Assembly: GCF_005047655.1 (NCBI RefSeq)
Contig: NZ_SUKF01000001.1
Span: 236,745-300,744 of the forward strand
Reading direction: 5' to 3'
From: Sinimarinibacterium arenosum
GTDB taxonomy: Bacteria; Pseudomonadota; Gammaproteobacteria; Nevskiales; Nevskiaceae
Length of the DNA stretch: 64,000 nucleotides
The notes under the pieces are model-generated. The model did not search any database, was not told the origin of the DNA, and was given only the letters and a program-made list of their open reading frames with translations. A program made the translations under genes and the position numbers. Positions 17,370 to 26,948 of this stretch are shown here, piece after piece; the stretch's first letter is position 1; each line of letters starts with the position of its first letter.

Positions 17370-18675
17370 CCGTGCGACCTTGATCGCCGCAGCGCTATGC
17401 GCTGCGACCGCATCAACGTCAGCGTCGGCGATGGGACTGAGCGAGGCGCTGAAGCTGGCGCTGGCGCGCGACCCTGCCGCAACGGTGGCAGAAGCGCAGT
17501 ACGCTGTTGACCGCGAATCCTCAGCCATTGATCGCGCCAGCCGCCTTCCGATCGTGACTGCCAACGGCAACTATCGATATGCCGACACCGACTCGGTCGG
17601 TGTCTTCGGCGCCAGCCAGGACAAGTATCCGAGCTGGGGCGCGCAGCTCGAAGCACGGCAGCCCTTGTTCCGGCTGGACTGGTTTGCGCGCGGCGATCGC
17701 GCCCGCGCGCTCGACAGCCGGGCCGACGTGGCATACCAGCAGCGTCATCTGCAGATTCTGGAACGCGTTGCGGAGCGCTACTTCAGCGTGCTGGATGCCC
17801 AGGATCAACTGGCCCAGGCGCAAGCCGAAGCGCATGCCGTGCGCGAGTCGCTGGAAGACACGCGCAAGCGCTACGCCGTCGAGCTGGTGCCCGGCACCGA
17901 CCTGAAGGAGGCACAGGCACGCGACGACCTGGCCCATGCGCATCTGCTGTCGGCGCGAACCGCGCTGGAAACCGCCCAGGATGCCCTGGATGAAATTACC
18001 GGCAGCGGCTACGTCGAATTGCCGCGACTGCCGGAGGATGTGGTCTTTCCTTCGCTGACTCCGTCTGAACTGGAGCCGTGGGTGACGGCAGCACGCGAGC
18101 ACAATCCTTCGGTGCTGCTGGCTCAGCAGGCGGCGATCGTTGCCGCGGCCGATCGCAAGAGTCGCCTGTCAGACGCCATGCCTACCTTGGACCTGGTGGC
18201 GAGTGCGAGCCGACAGGACACCAGCGATTACACATTCGGGCAGAAAGTCGACGATGCGCGTGTGGGCGTCGAGTTGAATGTTCCGATTTACGCCGGCGGC
18301 GCCACCCGCGCGTTGCTGCGGCAAGCCGATGCCAGCGTGCGTGCGGCCCAGGCGGATCTGAATCGAATCGTGCTCGAAACCGAGCGCACTACGCGTCAGC
18401 TGTATCGCAGGGCGCAGACCGCCTACGCCGAGTCGGAGGCCTACCAGCGTTCGCTGGAGTCGGCACTGTCAGCCGAAGCTGCGACGCAGGCGGGCTATGA
18501 CGCCGGAACCCGCACGATCACCGACGTGCTCGATGCCAAGTCGAATGTCACGCAGGCGCGGCGCGAGATGAACGCCTCGCGCTACAACCTGCTGCTGAAT
18601 CTGGTCCAGCTCAAGAGCGCTACTGGCGCGCTGTCGGAGCAGGACTTCGCGCAGATCGATCAATTGCTTCGCTAG
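17347..18675 (+). CDS. TolC-family outer-membrane efflux channel
   Basis: The protein is about 442 residues with a Sec signal peptide (MICAAKSSRATLIAAALCAA, ending SASA) and two TolC-type repeats (LSEALKLALARDP and a second half reading LNVPIYAGGATRALLRQADA). ATG 17347 is used because GACGAGG precedes it; a TTG at 17320 would put a hydrophilic run before the signal. It overlaps the TetR gene and forms the outer-membrane channel of the pump encoded by the next two genes. Confidence 0.9.
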   Translation: MICAAKSSRATLIAAALCAATASTSASAMGLSEALKLALARDPAATVAEAQYAVDRESSAIDRASRLPIVTANGNYRYADTDSVGVFGASQDKYPSWGAQLEARQPLFRLDWFARGDRARALDSRADVAYQQRHLQILERVAERYFSVLDAQDQLAQAQAEAHAVRESLEDTRKRYAVELVPGTDLKEAQARDDLAHAHLLSARTALETAQDALDEITGSGYVELPRLPEDVVFPSLTPSELEPWVTAAREHNPSVLLAQQAAIVAAADRKSRLSDAMPTLDLVASASRQDTSDYTFGQKVDDARVGVELNVPIYAGGATRALLRQADASVRAAQADLNRIVLETERTTRQLYRRAQTAYAESEAYQRSLESALSAEAATQAGYDAGTRTITDVLDAKSNVTQARREMNASRYNLLLNLVQLKSATGALSEQDFAQIDQLLR

Positions 18676-18720
18676 CCCCCGCACACAGAATCCTGTGCAA
18701 ACGTATTTCAGGAACCGTTT

Positions 18721-19962
18721 ATGAACGACTTCACTTCAAGAACGAACGCCGTGACTGCCGCCGGCGATGATGCGGGATCCCTGCGCCGCAAGGCCGTCGT
18801 GCGACTGGTTGTATTGTTGCTGCTGGCGCTGGTCCTGTTCGGCGGCGTCTTCGGCATGAAATGGTTCGGCAACAAGATGATGGTGCAGTACCTGGAAAAC
18901 ATGCCGACGCCACCGGCGACGATTTCCGCGACCGCGGTGGCGCAGATGGTCTGGGACAATCGTCTTGAAGCCATCGGCACGCTGGTGCCGGTCAACGGTG
19001 CCGAGCTCACCACTGAGTCTGGCGGCATCGTGCAAGCGATTCACGTCGAGTCGGGTGCACAGGTGTCGAAGGGGCAGTTGCTGGTGTCGCTGGATTCGGC
19101 CAATGAGCAGGGCGATCTCAAGCGCCTGCGTGCTCAGGCCGAGTTGTCCGAACTCAATCGCAAACGCCGCGAGCAGTTGTTCAAGCTCGAGGCGATTTCC
19201 AAGTCGGACTATGACGCTGCGGTGGCCGAAGCCAATGCTGCCAAGGCTGCGGTCGAAGCGCAGGCCGGCCGCGTTGCGCAGAAGGAGATTCGCGCACCGT
19301 TCGCCGGGCGTCTGGGCATTCGCAAGGTCAACGTCGGCCAGTACGTTGCGGCCGGCACCCCGATCGTCTCGCTGCAGTCGCTGGATCCGATCGATGTCGA
19401 CTTCAGTCTGCCCGAGCAGTACACCGGCTCCGTCGCGCCCGGATTTGGCGTGACCGTACGCATCGATGCCTATCCGGACCGCACGTTCAGCGGTACGGTG
19501 CTGGCGGTTGAACCGCGCGTGGATACGGCGACCCGCAATTTCGGTCTGCGTGCGCGCCTGGACAACCCGGATGAGCTGCTGCGCCCTGGCCAGTTTGGCC
19601 GCGTTGTATTGAGCCTGCCGGGCGAGCAGAAGGTGGCCGCGGTTCCGCGTACTGCGATCAGCTACAACTCCTACGGCACATCGGTGTTCGTGGTGCAGAA
19701 AATGAAACCCGCGGCCGACGCGGCGGAAGCAGCGCCCGCGGCACCTCCGGCCCAGGGGCCGACAACCGATCTCGAAGTGGTTCAGCGCTTCGTGCATGTC
19801 GGCAATAGTCGCGGTGATTTTGTTGCCATCGTCGACGGTCTGCAGCCGGGCGAGCAGGTCGCGACTTCAGGGCTGCTCAAGCTACGCAACCAGCAGCCGG
19901 TAATCGTCAACAACGACAACGCACCGGATGCGCAGCTGGCGCCGAAGCCGCCGCAGACCTGA
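18721..19962 (+). CDS. RND efflux periplasmic adaptor (membrane-fusion protein, AcrA/MexA/MdtA type)
   Basis: The 413-residue protein has one N-terminal transmembrane helix (about 26-48), a lipoyl/barrel-sandwich half (AELTTESGGIVQAIHVESGA), an alpha-helical hairpin (about 120-180), the second lipoyl half (IRAPFAGRLGIRKVNVGQYV) and a beta-barrel. It has AGGAA upstream of ATG. A proline/alanine-rich insert near residues 325-345 sits in the membrane-proximal domain. It couples the downstream permease to the TolC-like channel. The 85-base gap to the permease holds an 8-bp inverted repeat. Confidence 0.92.
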   Translation: MNDFTSRTNAVTAAGDDAGSLRRKAVVRLVVLLLLALVLFGGVFGMKWFGNKMMVQYLENMPTPPATISATAVAQMVWDNRLEAIGTLVPVNGAELTTESGGIVQAIHVESGAQVSKGQLLVSLDSANEQGDLKRLRAQAELSELNRKRREQLFKLEAISKSDYDAAVAEANAAKAAVEAQAGRVAQKEIRAPFAGRLGIRKVNVGQYVAAGTPIVSLQSLDPIDVDFSLPEQYTGSVAPGFGVTVRIDAYPDRTFSGTVLAVEPRVDTATRNFGLRARLDNPDELLRPGQFGRVVLSLPGEQKVAAVPRTAISYNSYGTSVFVVQKMKPAADAAEAAPAAPPAQGPTTDLEVVQRFVHVGNSRGDFVAIVDGLQPGEQVATSGLLKLRNQQPVIVNNDNAPDAQLAPKPPQT

Positions 19963-20001
19963 TCTCAACTCACCCTCGCGCAGTGGCGCGGGGACAGGGG
20001 A

Positions 20002-20019
20002 GTAGCGGCACGCCGCTAC
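20002..20019. repeat. Short inverted repeat between adaptor and permease genes
   Basis: GTAGCGGC-AC-GCCGCTAC is a perfect 8-bp inverted repeat, 29 bases before the permease start. It has no T-run and may act as an mRNA stabiliser or a mild attenuator rather than a terminator. Confidence 0.45.
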
Positions 20020-20047
20020 CTCACACAATGTTCAAGCAGGTGCTCTC

Positions 20048-23000
20048 ATGCAGTTCACCGACATCTTCATCAAGCGTCCGGTACTGGCGACCGTCGTCAG
20101 CCTGGTCATTCTGCTGCTGGGTCTGCGCGCAGGTTTCGACCTGACGATCCGCGAATATCCGGAGCTGCAGAATGCACAGCTGAATGTCAGCGTGGCCTAT
20201 CCCGGCGCCGAAGCGGCGCTGATGGATGGCTTTGTCACGACACCGCTGGAACGCGAGATCGCGTCGGCGGACGGCATTGACTTCATGACCTCCAGCACCG
20301 CGCAAGGCGTGGCGACGATCACCGCCAATCTGCGACTGGACAAGGATCCGAACGAGGCGTTGACGGAGATCTCGGCGAAGGTCAACAGACTGCGTAATCA
20401 GCTTCCGCAGGGTTCGGAGGATCCGGTCATCGAGATCGCCGAAGGCGGCGGGACATCGGCGATGTATCTGTCGTTCTACTCCGATGTCCTCGACAAGAGT
20501 CAGATCACCGACTATCTGATTCGTGTCGTCGAGCCGCAACTGGCATCGCTGCCCGGTGTCGAGAAGGCCAAGATCCTCGGTGAGCGCACGTATGCGATGC
20601 GCATCTGGCTGAAGCCGGATCGTCTGGCTGCGTTCAACATGACCGCGAGCGAAGTGCTGGGCCGAATCCGCAGTCAGAACGTGCTGTCGGCGGTCGGCGA
20701 GGCGAAGGGCAATTTCGTGCGCATCGGATTGTCGGCACGAACCGATCTGCGCAGCGCTGATGAATTCAAGCAGCTCGTCTTGCGCAGCGACGGCGAAACG
20801 ATTGTGCGCCTGGGTGATGTCGCGGACGTCGTCCTCGGCGCCGAAAACTACGATGGCGGCGCCGCCTGGGACGGAACCCCTGCAACCTTCGTCGCCATCG
20901 ATGTCCGGCCGGATGCCAACGTACTTGATGTCATCGCGCAGGTTCGTGAGGTCTGGCCTTCAATTCTGCAAGGCCTGCCCGAAGGCCTGGATGCGCAGAT
21001 CGGTTATGACAGTACCGAGTACATCCGCGAAGCGATCTCCGAGGTGCGCGCGACCTTGATCGAAGCGGTGGCGATTGTTCTCGCAGTCATCTTCCTGTTC
21101 CTCGGCTCGGCTCGCAGTGCGTTGATTCCAGCGGTGACAGTGCCGTTGTCACTGGTCGGTGCCTTGTTCCTGATGTACACGATGGGCTTTTCGATCAATC
21201 TGCTGACCCTGCTGGCGATGGTGCTGGCGATCGGCATGGTTGTGGACGATGCCATCATCGTTCTGGAAAACGTGCATCGCCACATCGAGGAAGGCATGAC
21301 GCCCTACGATGCCTCGATCCGCGGCGCCCGCGAACTCGTCGGGCCAGTGATCGCAATGACGATCACGCTGGTATCGGTGTACGCGCCGATTGGTTTTCTC
21401 ACCGGCATTACCGGAAAACTGTTCACTGAATTCGCCTTTACGCTGGCGGGTGCCGTCCTCATTTCCGGCGTGGTCGCGCTGACGCTGACGCCGATGATGT
21501 GCAGCCGCCTGCTCAAGCCGACACACGGTGAAGGCGCCGAGCCCAACAAACTGGCCGACTATCTGGATGCCAAGTTTGATACCTGGCGCAACGCGTTCAA
21601 GCGCCGGTTGAACAGCGCCCTGGATACGCGTTACGTCATCATCGTGTTCGGTGCCGTGGTGCTGGGGTCGTGCTACTTCCTGTACGTGTCGACGCCGTCG
21701 GAGCTGGCGCCGCAGGAAGATTTCGGTTTTGCCTTCTCGATCAATGAGACCGATGGTTATGCCTCGCCGGAATATCTCGAGCAGTACTTCAAGGCGGCCG
21801 AGAAGACAACGCTGGACGATCCGGATGTGATGCACACCTTCGGATTCAGCCTCAATGAGGGCGGCAGCTCGAACACCGGCTTCATCGGCATGATCATGCG
21901 CGAGTGGACGCAGCGTACCCGCGGAACCAAGCAGATCCTGGCCGACTTGCAGGGCAAGATGAGCCAGATTTCCGGCCTGCGCTGGGCCGGTATCCAGCCG
22001 CCGGCGTTGCCGACGCCGGGACAGGGCTATCCGGTCGAATTCGTGCTGAAGTCGACCGCGCCGCCGGAAACGTTGGCGCAGGTCGGTGAAGAGATCATCG
22101 CGCGGGCGAAGGCGACCAAGAAGTTCTTCTTCGTCGCCGGACGCCTGCGCATCGACAAGCCGGAGGGCATGGTCGAAGTCGACCGCGAGAAGGCGGCCTT
22201 GCTCGGCGTTGACATGCAGCAGCTGTCGGCCGATCTGTCGGCACTGCTGGCAGGCGGTGAAATCAACCGCTTTGCCTACGACAGCCGCTCGTACAAGGTG
22301 ATCCAGCAGGTCGATCGCGGCGATCGCATCAACCCGCAGCAGCTTGAGGGCTACTACACCCGCGCGTCCAACGGCGAACTGATTCCGATCTCGACGCTGG
22401 TGAAGGTTGGCAGTCGCACGGTGCCGCGTACGATCGAGCATTTCCAGCAGCTCAACTCGAACACCATCATTGCGGTACCGCGGCCGGACGTGCCACAGGG
22501 CGACGCACTGAAGATCTTCGAGGACCTGTATGCGGAGCTCGCTCCCGCTGGCTTCCAGGCCGACTATGCCGGTCCGTCGCGTCAGTTCAAACAGGAGGGC
22601 GCAGCCCTGGCGCTGACCTTCGTATTCGCACTGATCATCATCTACCTGGTGCTGGCGGCACAGTTCGAGTCATTCCGCGATCCGATCATCATGCTGGTGA
22701 CGGTGCCGATGTCGATCTGCGGGGCGCTGCTGTTCATCAACATCTTCAGCATCACCAACGGGATGCAGTTGACCGATTTCCCCGGCATGACGCTGAACAT
22801 CTACACCCAGGTTGGCTTGATCACGCTGGTCGGCGTCATCTCGAAGCACGGCATCCTGATCGTGGAATTCGCAAACAAGCTGCAGGAGCAGGGCCTGGGC
22901 AAGCGCGAAGCGATCGAGGAGGCGGCGAGCATTCGCCTGCGTCCGGTATTGATGACAACTGCGGCGCTGGTGGTGGCGATGGTGCCGTTGCTGATGGCCG

Positions 23001-23173
23001 CAGGGCCTGGCGCTGCGTCGCGCTTTTCGATGGGCCTGGTCATCGTCTCCGGAATGACCATCGGTACGCTGTTCACGTTGTACGTGGTGCCGGCGATGTA
23101 CCTGTTCATCGGACGTGACTACAGCGCAGTACGTGCCGCTGCAGCGGCGCGCGGGATCGAAGCGCACGGATAA
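20048..23173 (+). CDS. Multidrug RND efflux permease (HAE1/AcrB family)
   Basis: The 1041-residue inner-membrane pump starts MQFTDIFIKRPVLATVVSLV, typical of HAE1 permeases, with AGGTG upstream. The TM4 proton-relay pair is visible in AIGMVVDDAIIVLENVHRHI and the TM10 Lys in VISKHGILIVEFANKLQ. Two large periplasmic loops of the usual size lie between TM1-2 and TM7-8. It forms a tripartite exporter with the two preceding genes and is the proton-driven engine for organic compounds such as drugs, solvents or detergents. Exact substrates cannot be read from sequence. Confidence 0.93.
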   Translation: MQFTDIFIKRPVLATVVSLVILLLGLRAGFDLTIREYPELQNAQLNVSVAYPGAEAALMDGFVTTPLEREIASADGIDFMTSSTAQGVATITANLRLDKDPNEALTEISAKVNRLRNQLPQGSEDPVIEIAEGGGTSAMYLSFYSDVLDKSQITDYLIRVVEPQLASLPGVEKAKILGERTYAMRIWLKPDRLAAFNMTASEVLGRIRSQNVLSAVGEAKGNFVRIGLSARTDLRSADEFKQLVLRSDGETIVRLGDVADVVLGAENYDGGAAWDGTPATFVAIDVRPDANVLDVIAQVREVWPSILQGLPEGLDAQIGYDSTEYIREAISEVRATLIEAVAIVLAVIFLFLGSARSALIPAVTVPLSLVGALFLMYTMGFSINLLTLLAMVLAIGMVVDDAIIVLENVHRHIEEGMTPYDASIRGARELVGPVIAMTITLVSVYAPIGFLTGITGKLFTEFAFTLAGAVLISGVVALTLTPMMCSRLLKPTHGEGAEPNKLADYLDAKFDTWRNAFKRRLNSALDTRYVIIVFGAVVLGSCYFLYVSTPSELAPQEDFGFAFSINETDGYASPEYLEQYFKAAEKTTLDDPDVMHTFGFSLNEGGSSNTGFIGMIMREWTQRTRGTKQILADLQGKMSQISGLRWAGIQPPALPTPGQGYPVEFVLKSTAPPETLAQVGEEIIARAKATKKFFFVAGRLRIDKPEGMVEVDREKAALLGVDMQQLSADLSALLAGGEINRFAYDSRSYKVIQQVDRGDRINPQQLEGYYTRASNGELIPISTLVKVGSRTVPRTIEHFQQLNSNTIIAVPRPDVPQGDALKIFEDLYAELAPAGFQADYAGPSRQFKQEGAALALTFVFALIIIYLVLAAQFESFRDPIIMLVTVPMSICGALLFINIFSITNGMQLTDFPGMTLNIYTQVGLITLVGVISKHGILIVEFANKLQEQGLGKREAIEEAASIRLRPVLMTTAALVVAMVPLLMAAGPGAASRFSMGLVIVSGMTIGTLFTLYVVPAMYLFIGRDYSAVRAAAAARGIEAHG

Positions 23174-23189
23174 AAAAGAGCCGGAACCT

Positions 23190-23218
23190 CCCCGGGCGGT
23201 TGCACAAATCGCCCGGGG
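23190..23218. repeat. GC-rich hairpin between the RND permease and MMPL genes
   Basis: CCCCGGGCG and CGCCCGGGG form a perfect 9-bp stem with an 11-base loop in the 83-base gap. It lacks a downstream T-run on the plus strand, so read-through into the MMPL gene is likely but reduced. It ends about 23 bases before that gene's GGAGGAG ribosome-binding site. Confidence 0.5.
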
Positions 23219-23256
23219 CAACGCATCACACGCCAACCATCGGAGGAGTACCGCGG

Positions 23257-25926
23257 ATGGCATTGAACGCGCAGACCATCCTGCGATGGGTGGAGCCGCT
23301 GCTGTACTCGCCGCGCGGGCGACGCCTCAGCATCGGCGCGCTCGCGGTGATGACTGTGGTCATGGGGTGGCAGGTGCTGCAGCTGCAACCGGACGCGGGC
23401 TTCGACAAGACCGTACCCTCCGGGCACCCGTACATGCAGGTGTTCGAGCAGTACCGGCAGGACCTCGGTGGCGCCAATGCCATTCTGGTCGCGCTGATGC
23501 TCAAACCCGGGGCGGTGGAAAGCGACATCTACAACGCGCGGTTTCTCGACAGCCTGAGCAAGGCCACGTCCGAGGTCGAGTTCGCCAAGGGTATCGACCG
23601 TACGCGGCTGTCATCGATCTATACGCGCAACGTGCGTTATCTGGAAGTCGTCGACGGCGGTTTTCGTTCGGAGGACGTGATTCCTGCGTCGTATGCGCCG
23701 TCGCCCGAGATGTTCGCGTTGATCCGCGAGCATGTCGGCAAGGCCGGGGTGATCGGGCGTCTGGTCAGTGAAGATCAGCGCGGTGCGATGGTCTACGCCG
23801 AGGTGCTGGAGCGCGATCCGGCGACGCGCACGCACACCGACTACGTGCGACTGGCGCATGAACTCGAGGACAAGGTCCGTGGGCAGCTGACCAGTCCCGA
23901 AAAATTCATCCTGCGCCTGACGCGCGATCTGCCCCCGTTGAAGGCCGGCGATGTCGTTGCGGAGCGTTACCTTGATCCGGGCTGGCGCCTTTTCCTGCAG
24001 ACGCTGAACGTCGAACACATGGATACGCTGCGGGCACGTTCGACGATCAGGGTGCCGGGACGCTGGATCACGGTGGAGCGGGTCGACAATCCTGCCTACG
24101 ATCCGGACATTTCGGTACACATCATCGGCTTCGCCAAAGTCGTCGGTGACGTTTCCGATGCCACCATCGAAGTCGCGCTGTTCTTCCTGCTGACAGTATT
24201 GGCCACGTTTTTTGCGCTGCTGATCTATCTGCGCGATCTGCGGCTGGCATGGCTGCCGATGGTGTGCTCAATCGTCGCCGTGATCTGGGAGATGGGACTG
24301 CTGCACAGCTTCGGGCTCGGGCTCGATCCATTCGCGATCATGGTGCCGTTCCTGGTGCTGGCGATCTCGACCTCGCATGGCGTGCAGTACGTCAACACCT
24401 GGGCTGACGAAATCGTGCACGGACGCGCGCCGTTCGAGGCGTCGCGACAGACGTTCCGCCGGCTGTTCATTCCCGGGAGCATCGCGCTGATCACGAATGT
24501 CGCCGGCTTTCTGACCATCGCGCTGGTACCGATCGGTGTGATTCGTGAGATGTCTGCCAATGCCTGCCTGGGCATGCTGGCGGTGATCGTCACCAACAAG
24601 GTGATGATGCCGATCTGGCTGTCGCGGCTGAATGTACGTGACCTCGAAGCGTTTCGCGCGCGTCGTGCGCGTCTGGCGCAGGCCGGAGACGGTCTGTGGC
24701 AGCGCATGGCGATGGTGACGACGCGCCCGGCCGCGCTCGCTTTGCTCGCGCTGGCGGCTTTGGTGCTGGCTGCAAGTTTCTACGGACAGCAGCACCGCAT
24801 CATCGGCGACGCGCAGGCCGGTGTGCCCGAGCTGCGGCCGGATTCGGTCTACAACCGGGATTCGCGCGCGATCGCCGAAAACTTCACCGTCGCGACCGAT
24901 ATCTTCACGGTCATCTCGGAAGCCGACCCCTGGGGCTGTATCGACTACGACACGCTCGATCAGATCGATCGCTTTGCCTGGGCAATGCAGAACACGCCCG
25001 GGGTATCGGCAACACGCCAGTTGCCGCAGATCGCCAAGCAGATCTATTCCGGATTCTGGGAAGGCCACATCAAGATGCGCGTGCTTCCGCGCAATCATGA
25101 TTCTCTGGTGCTGTCGACCAAGCCGGTGGATACCACGACCGGCTTGCTCAATATCGATTGCAGTGCGATTCCGGTCTACGTCTACACCACGGATCATCGG
25201 GCGACGACGATTCACGGCATCACCGCGGCGGTCGAACGCTTCAATGCGCAGAACGCAACCGAGTTCTACGCAACGCACGCCGATGCCGATCCAAAGGTCT
25301 GTGCGGAGCGTCAACGTCTGCGGCGCGAGGCACAGACTGTCGATGACGGCACGCCGTGTCCGCTGAACTTCGCGATGGCCTCCGGCAACGTCGGCGTGAT
25401 GGCGGCAACCAACGAGGTGATCGAGGACAACGAGCTGAAGACCGTGCTGTGGGTCTACGCCGTGATCGGCGTCCTGATCCTGCTGTCGTATCGTTCGTTC
25501 AAGGGCTTTCTGATCATCGGCATTCCGCTGTTTCTGGTGTCGATCTTTGCCAACGCGCTGATGGCGTTCTTCGGCATCGGCCTGAAGGTCGCAACCTTGC
25601 CGGTGGTGACGCTGGCTGTGGGCATCGGCGTCGACTACGGCATCTATGTCTACGACGTGCTGCGACATCATCTGGATGATGACCGCATGAGTCTGCGTGA
25701 GGCCTACATCACGACCCTGCGTCAGACCGGCAAGGCGGTGATGTTCACCGGCCTGTGTCTGGCGGGCGGTGTGTTTGCCTGGCTGTTCTCAGGCTTGCAG
25801 TTCCAGCGCGACATGGGCCTGCTGCTGGTGGTGATGTTCCTGGCCAACATGTTCGGCGCGGTCCTGTTGGGGCCGGCGCTGTGTCGTGTGTTGTTGCGCT
25901 GGAATGAGCCTGCAGCGGGTCGCTGA
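23257..25926 (+). CDS. RND-superfamily MMPL-type transporter
   Basis: The 889-residue inner-membrane protein has 12 predicted transmembrane segments in two RND halves and smaller periplasmic loops than AcrB, as in MmpL/HpnN proteins. The second half carries LAVGIGVDYGIYVYDVL, the usual Asp-Tyr proton motif; the first half has LAISTSHGVQYVNTW at the same place, where Ser-His replaces Asp. The start at 23257 follows GGAGGAG; the longer frame from 23200 has no signal. Relatives occur near DUF1302/DUF1329 genes and are thought to move lipids, hopanoids or sterol-like molecules. Transport of a hydrophobic substrate is inferred. Confidence 0.85.
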   Translation: MALNAQTILRWVEPLLYSPRGRRLSIGALAVMTVVMGWQVLQLQPDAGFDKTVPSGHPYMQVFEQYRQDLGGANAILVALMLKPGAVESDIYNARFLDSLSKATSEVEFAKGIDRTRLSSIYTRNVRYLEVVDGGFRSEDVIPASYAPSPEMFALIREHVGKAGVIGRLVSEDQRGAMVYAEVLERDPATRTHTDYVRLAHELEDKVRGQLTSPEKFILRLTRDLPPLKAGDVVAERYLDPGWRLFLQTLNVEHMDTLRARSTIRVPGRWITVERVDNPAYDPDISVHIIGFAKVVGDVSDATIEVALFFLLTVLATFFALLIYLRDLRLAWLPMVCSIVAVIWEMGLLHSFGLGLDPFAIMVPFLVLAISTSHGVQYVNTWADEIVHGRAPFEASRQTFRRLFIPGSIALITNVAGFLTIALVPIGVIREMSANACLGMLAVIVTNKVMMPIWLSRLNVRDLEAFRARRARLAQAGDGLWQRMAMVTTRPAALALLALAALVLAASFYGQQHRIIGDAQAGVPELRPDSVYNRDSRAIAENFTVATDIFTVISEADPWGCIDYDTLDQIDRFAWAMQNTPGVSATRQLPQIAKQIYSGFWEGHIKMRVLPRNHDSLVLSTKPVDTTTGLLNIDCSAIPVYVYTTDHRATTIHGITAAVERFNAQNATEFYATHADADPKVCAERQRLRREAQTVDDGTPCPLNFAMASGNVGVMAATNEVIEDNELKTVLWVYAVIGVLILLSYRSFKGFLIIGIPLFLVSIFANALMAFFGIGLKVATLPVVTLAVGIGVDYGIYVYDVLRHHLDDDRMSLREAYITTLRQTGKAVMFTGLCLAGGVFAWLFSGLQFQRDMGLLLVVMFLANMFGAVLLGPALCRVLLRWNEPAAGR

Positions 25927-25939
25927 GCCCGCAGCCGAA

Positions 25940-26311
25940 TCAGCCCGGAGCGAACAGGGCCGAGGCGTCGACGAAGATCAGATAATCGCGAACGCGGTTG
26001 TCGCCGAGTTTGAGGATGTTCGCAAACGGGACCGTCAAGGTGGAGCGGTCGTGGCGGGTATAGCTGACCGTGCCGTGGCAAATCACCGCATCGGGTTCTG
26101 ACCAGTGGCGCTCGATGCGATGCTCGAGTCCGGCGATTGCCTCGAAGAAGCCGCCGACAAAGCTGCGGATGGCGTCGCGTCCGCTGACCGGATCGGCATT
26201 GCCATAGCGGAACACCGCGTCCTCAGTGAGAAATTCGCAGAAGGCTGCGGCGTCGCGCGCGTCAATGCTGGCAAAGAGTTGTGGCAGCCAGCTGTCGGGG
26301 GATGAATTCAT
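25940..26311 (-). CDS. SnoaL/NTF2-like protein
   Basis: The 123-residue cone-shaped alpha+beta barrel protein starts MNSSPDSWLPQLFASIDARD, with FLTEDAVFRYGNADPVSGRD (about 30-49) as the typical SnoaL stretch. ATG 26311 has AGGTG upstream, whereas the frame from 26362 runs back into a hairpin. The family includes polyketide cyclases, ketosteroid isomerases, limonene-epoxide hydrolases and non-enzymatic carriers. No catalytic set can be assigned. It is the last leftward gene of the catabolic cluster and lies behind a possible terminator, so it may have its own promoter. Confidence 0.7.
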   Translation of the reverse strand: MNSSPDSWLPQLFASIDARDAAAFCEFLTEDAVFRYGNADPVSGRDAIRSFVGGFFEAIAGLEHRIERHWSEPDAVICHGTVSYTRHDRSTLTVPFANILKLGDNRVRDYLIFVDASALFAPG

Positions 26312-26345
26312 CGGCGGCACCTGTCGGAAGAAAGACTGAAACGCG

Positions 26346-26383
26346 AAGGGGACGCCAAGCATAGTGCGCTCTGGCGTCCCCTT
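26346..26383 (-). terminator. Perfect 11-bp inverted repeat between the VOC and SnoaL genes
   Basis: AAGGGGACGCC (26346-26356) and GGCGTCCCCTT (26373-26383) form an 11-bp stem with a 16-base loop. On the minus strand it is followed by a T-rich stretch (GTTTCAGTCTTTCTT), consistent with termination after the VOC gene. A smaller stem, CCCCT-TCG-AGGGG, overlaps the right arm. Confidence 0.6.
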
Positions 26384-26409
26384 CGAGGGGTGTCGCTATG
26401 TTGCGGTGC

Positions 26410-26778
26410 TTACCCCATGAAGAAGAAGTTCAGCTTGTTGCCGTCGAGATCGCGGAAGTAGCCGGCGTAGAAACCGGGGAAGCGTTCGCCCGGGGCGCCC
26501 TCGTCGGTTGCGCCGAGTTCAATGGCCTTGTTGTAAAGCGCATCGACCTGCTCGCGGTTCTTGGCGGCCAGCGCGACCATGTCGCCATTGCCGATGGTCG
26601 CTTCCTTGCCGTCGAACGGGGTGCAGACGGCCAGGCCGGGCGCGCCCGGGGCGGTCCACCACAGCTTCAGGCGCTCAGTGTCGAAGCCGCGCTGTGCGCC
26701 CATCTCGCTCATCAGTGCATCGTAGAACGCGGTGGCGCGGGGCAGATCCCGCGTTCCCAGGGTGACGTAACCGATCAT
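26410..26778 (-). CDS. VOC-superfamily (glyoxalase/bleomycin-resistance-like) protein
   Basis: The 122-residue protein starts MIGYVTLGTRDLPRATAFYD, the standard VOC opening, and ends DLDGNKLNFFF with the second metal-type Glu/Asn region altered. ATG 26778 has GAGGAGAG upstream; a longer frame from 26817 lacks a ribosome-binding site. VOC proteins bind divalent metal in a beta-alpha-beta-beta-beta fold and act as isomerases, dioxygenases or drug binders. The strict metal ligands are not obvious, so the function is open. Confidence 0.78.
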   Translation of the reverse strand: MIGYVTLGTRDLPRATAFYDALMSEMGAQRGFDTERLKLWWTAPGAPGLAVCTPFDGKEATIGNGDMVALAAKNREQVDALYNKAIELGATDEGAPGERFPGFYAGYFRDLDGNKLNFFFMG

Positions 26779-26948
26779 GCTGTTCTCTCCTCGTGTGGTT
26801 GATCCATGGGGCTGCAAATCCGCAAGGCCAACGCGGTCAGCGATGGGCTGAGCGTGGACGCTAATTTCGCCTCATGGTGCCATTGTCGGAGTCGGAACGC
26901 GGGGTGTCCCCCACCCTTCGATAGGCTTCGCGGAACGTGCGTGGCGGA

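Noticed and set aside
23190-23218. Intergenic hairpin as a true terminator of the RND operon
   Set aside because: There is no T-run on the plus strand; it is kept only as a structural element.
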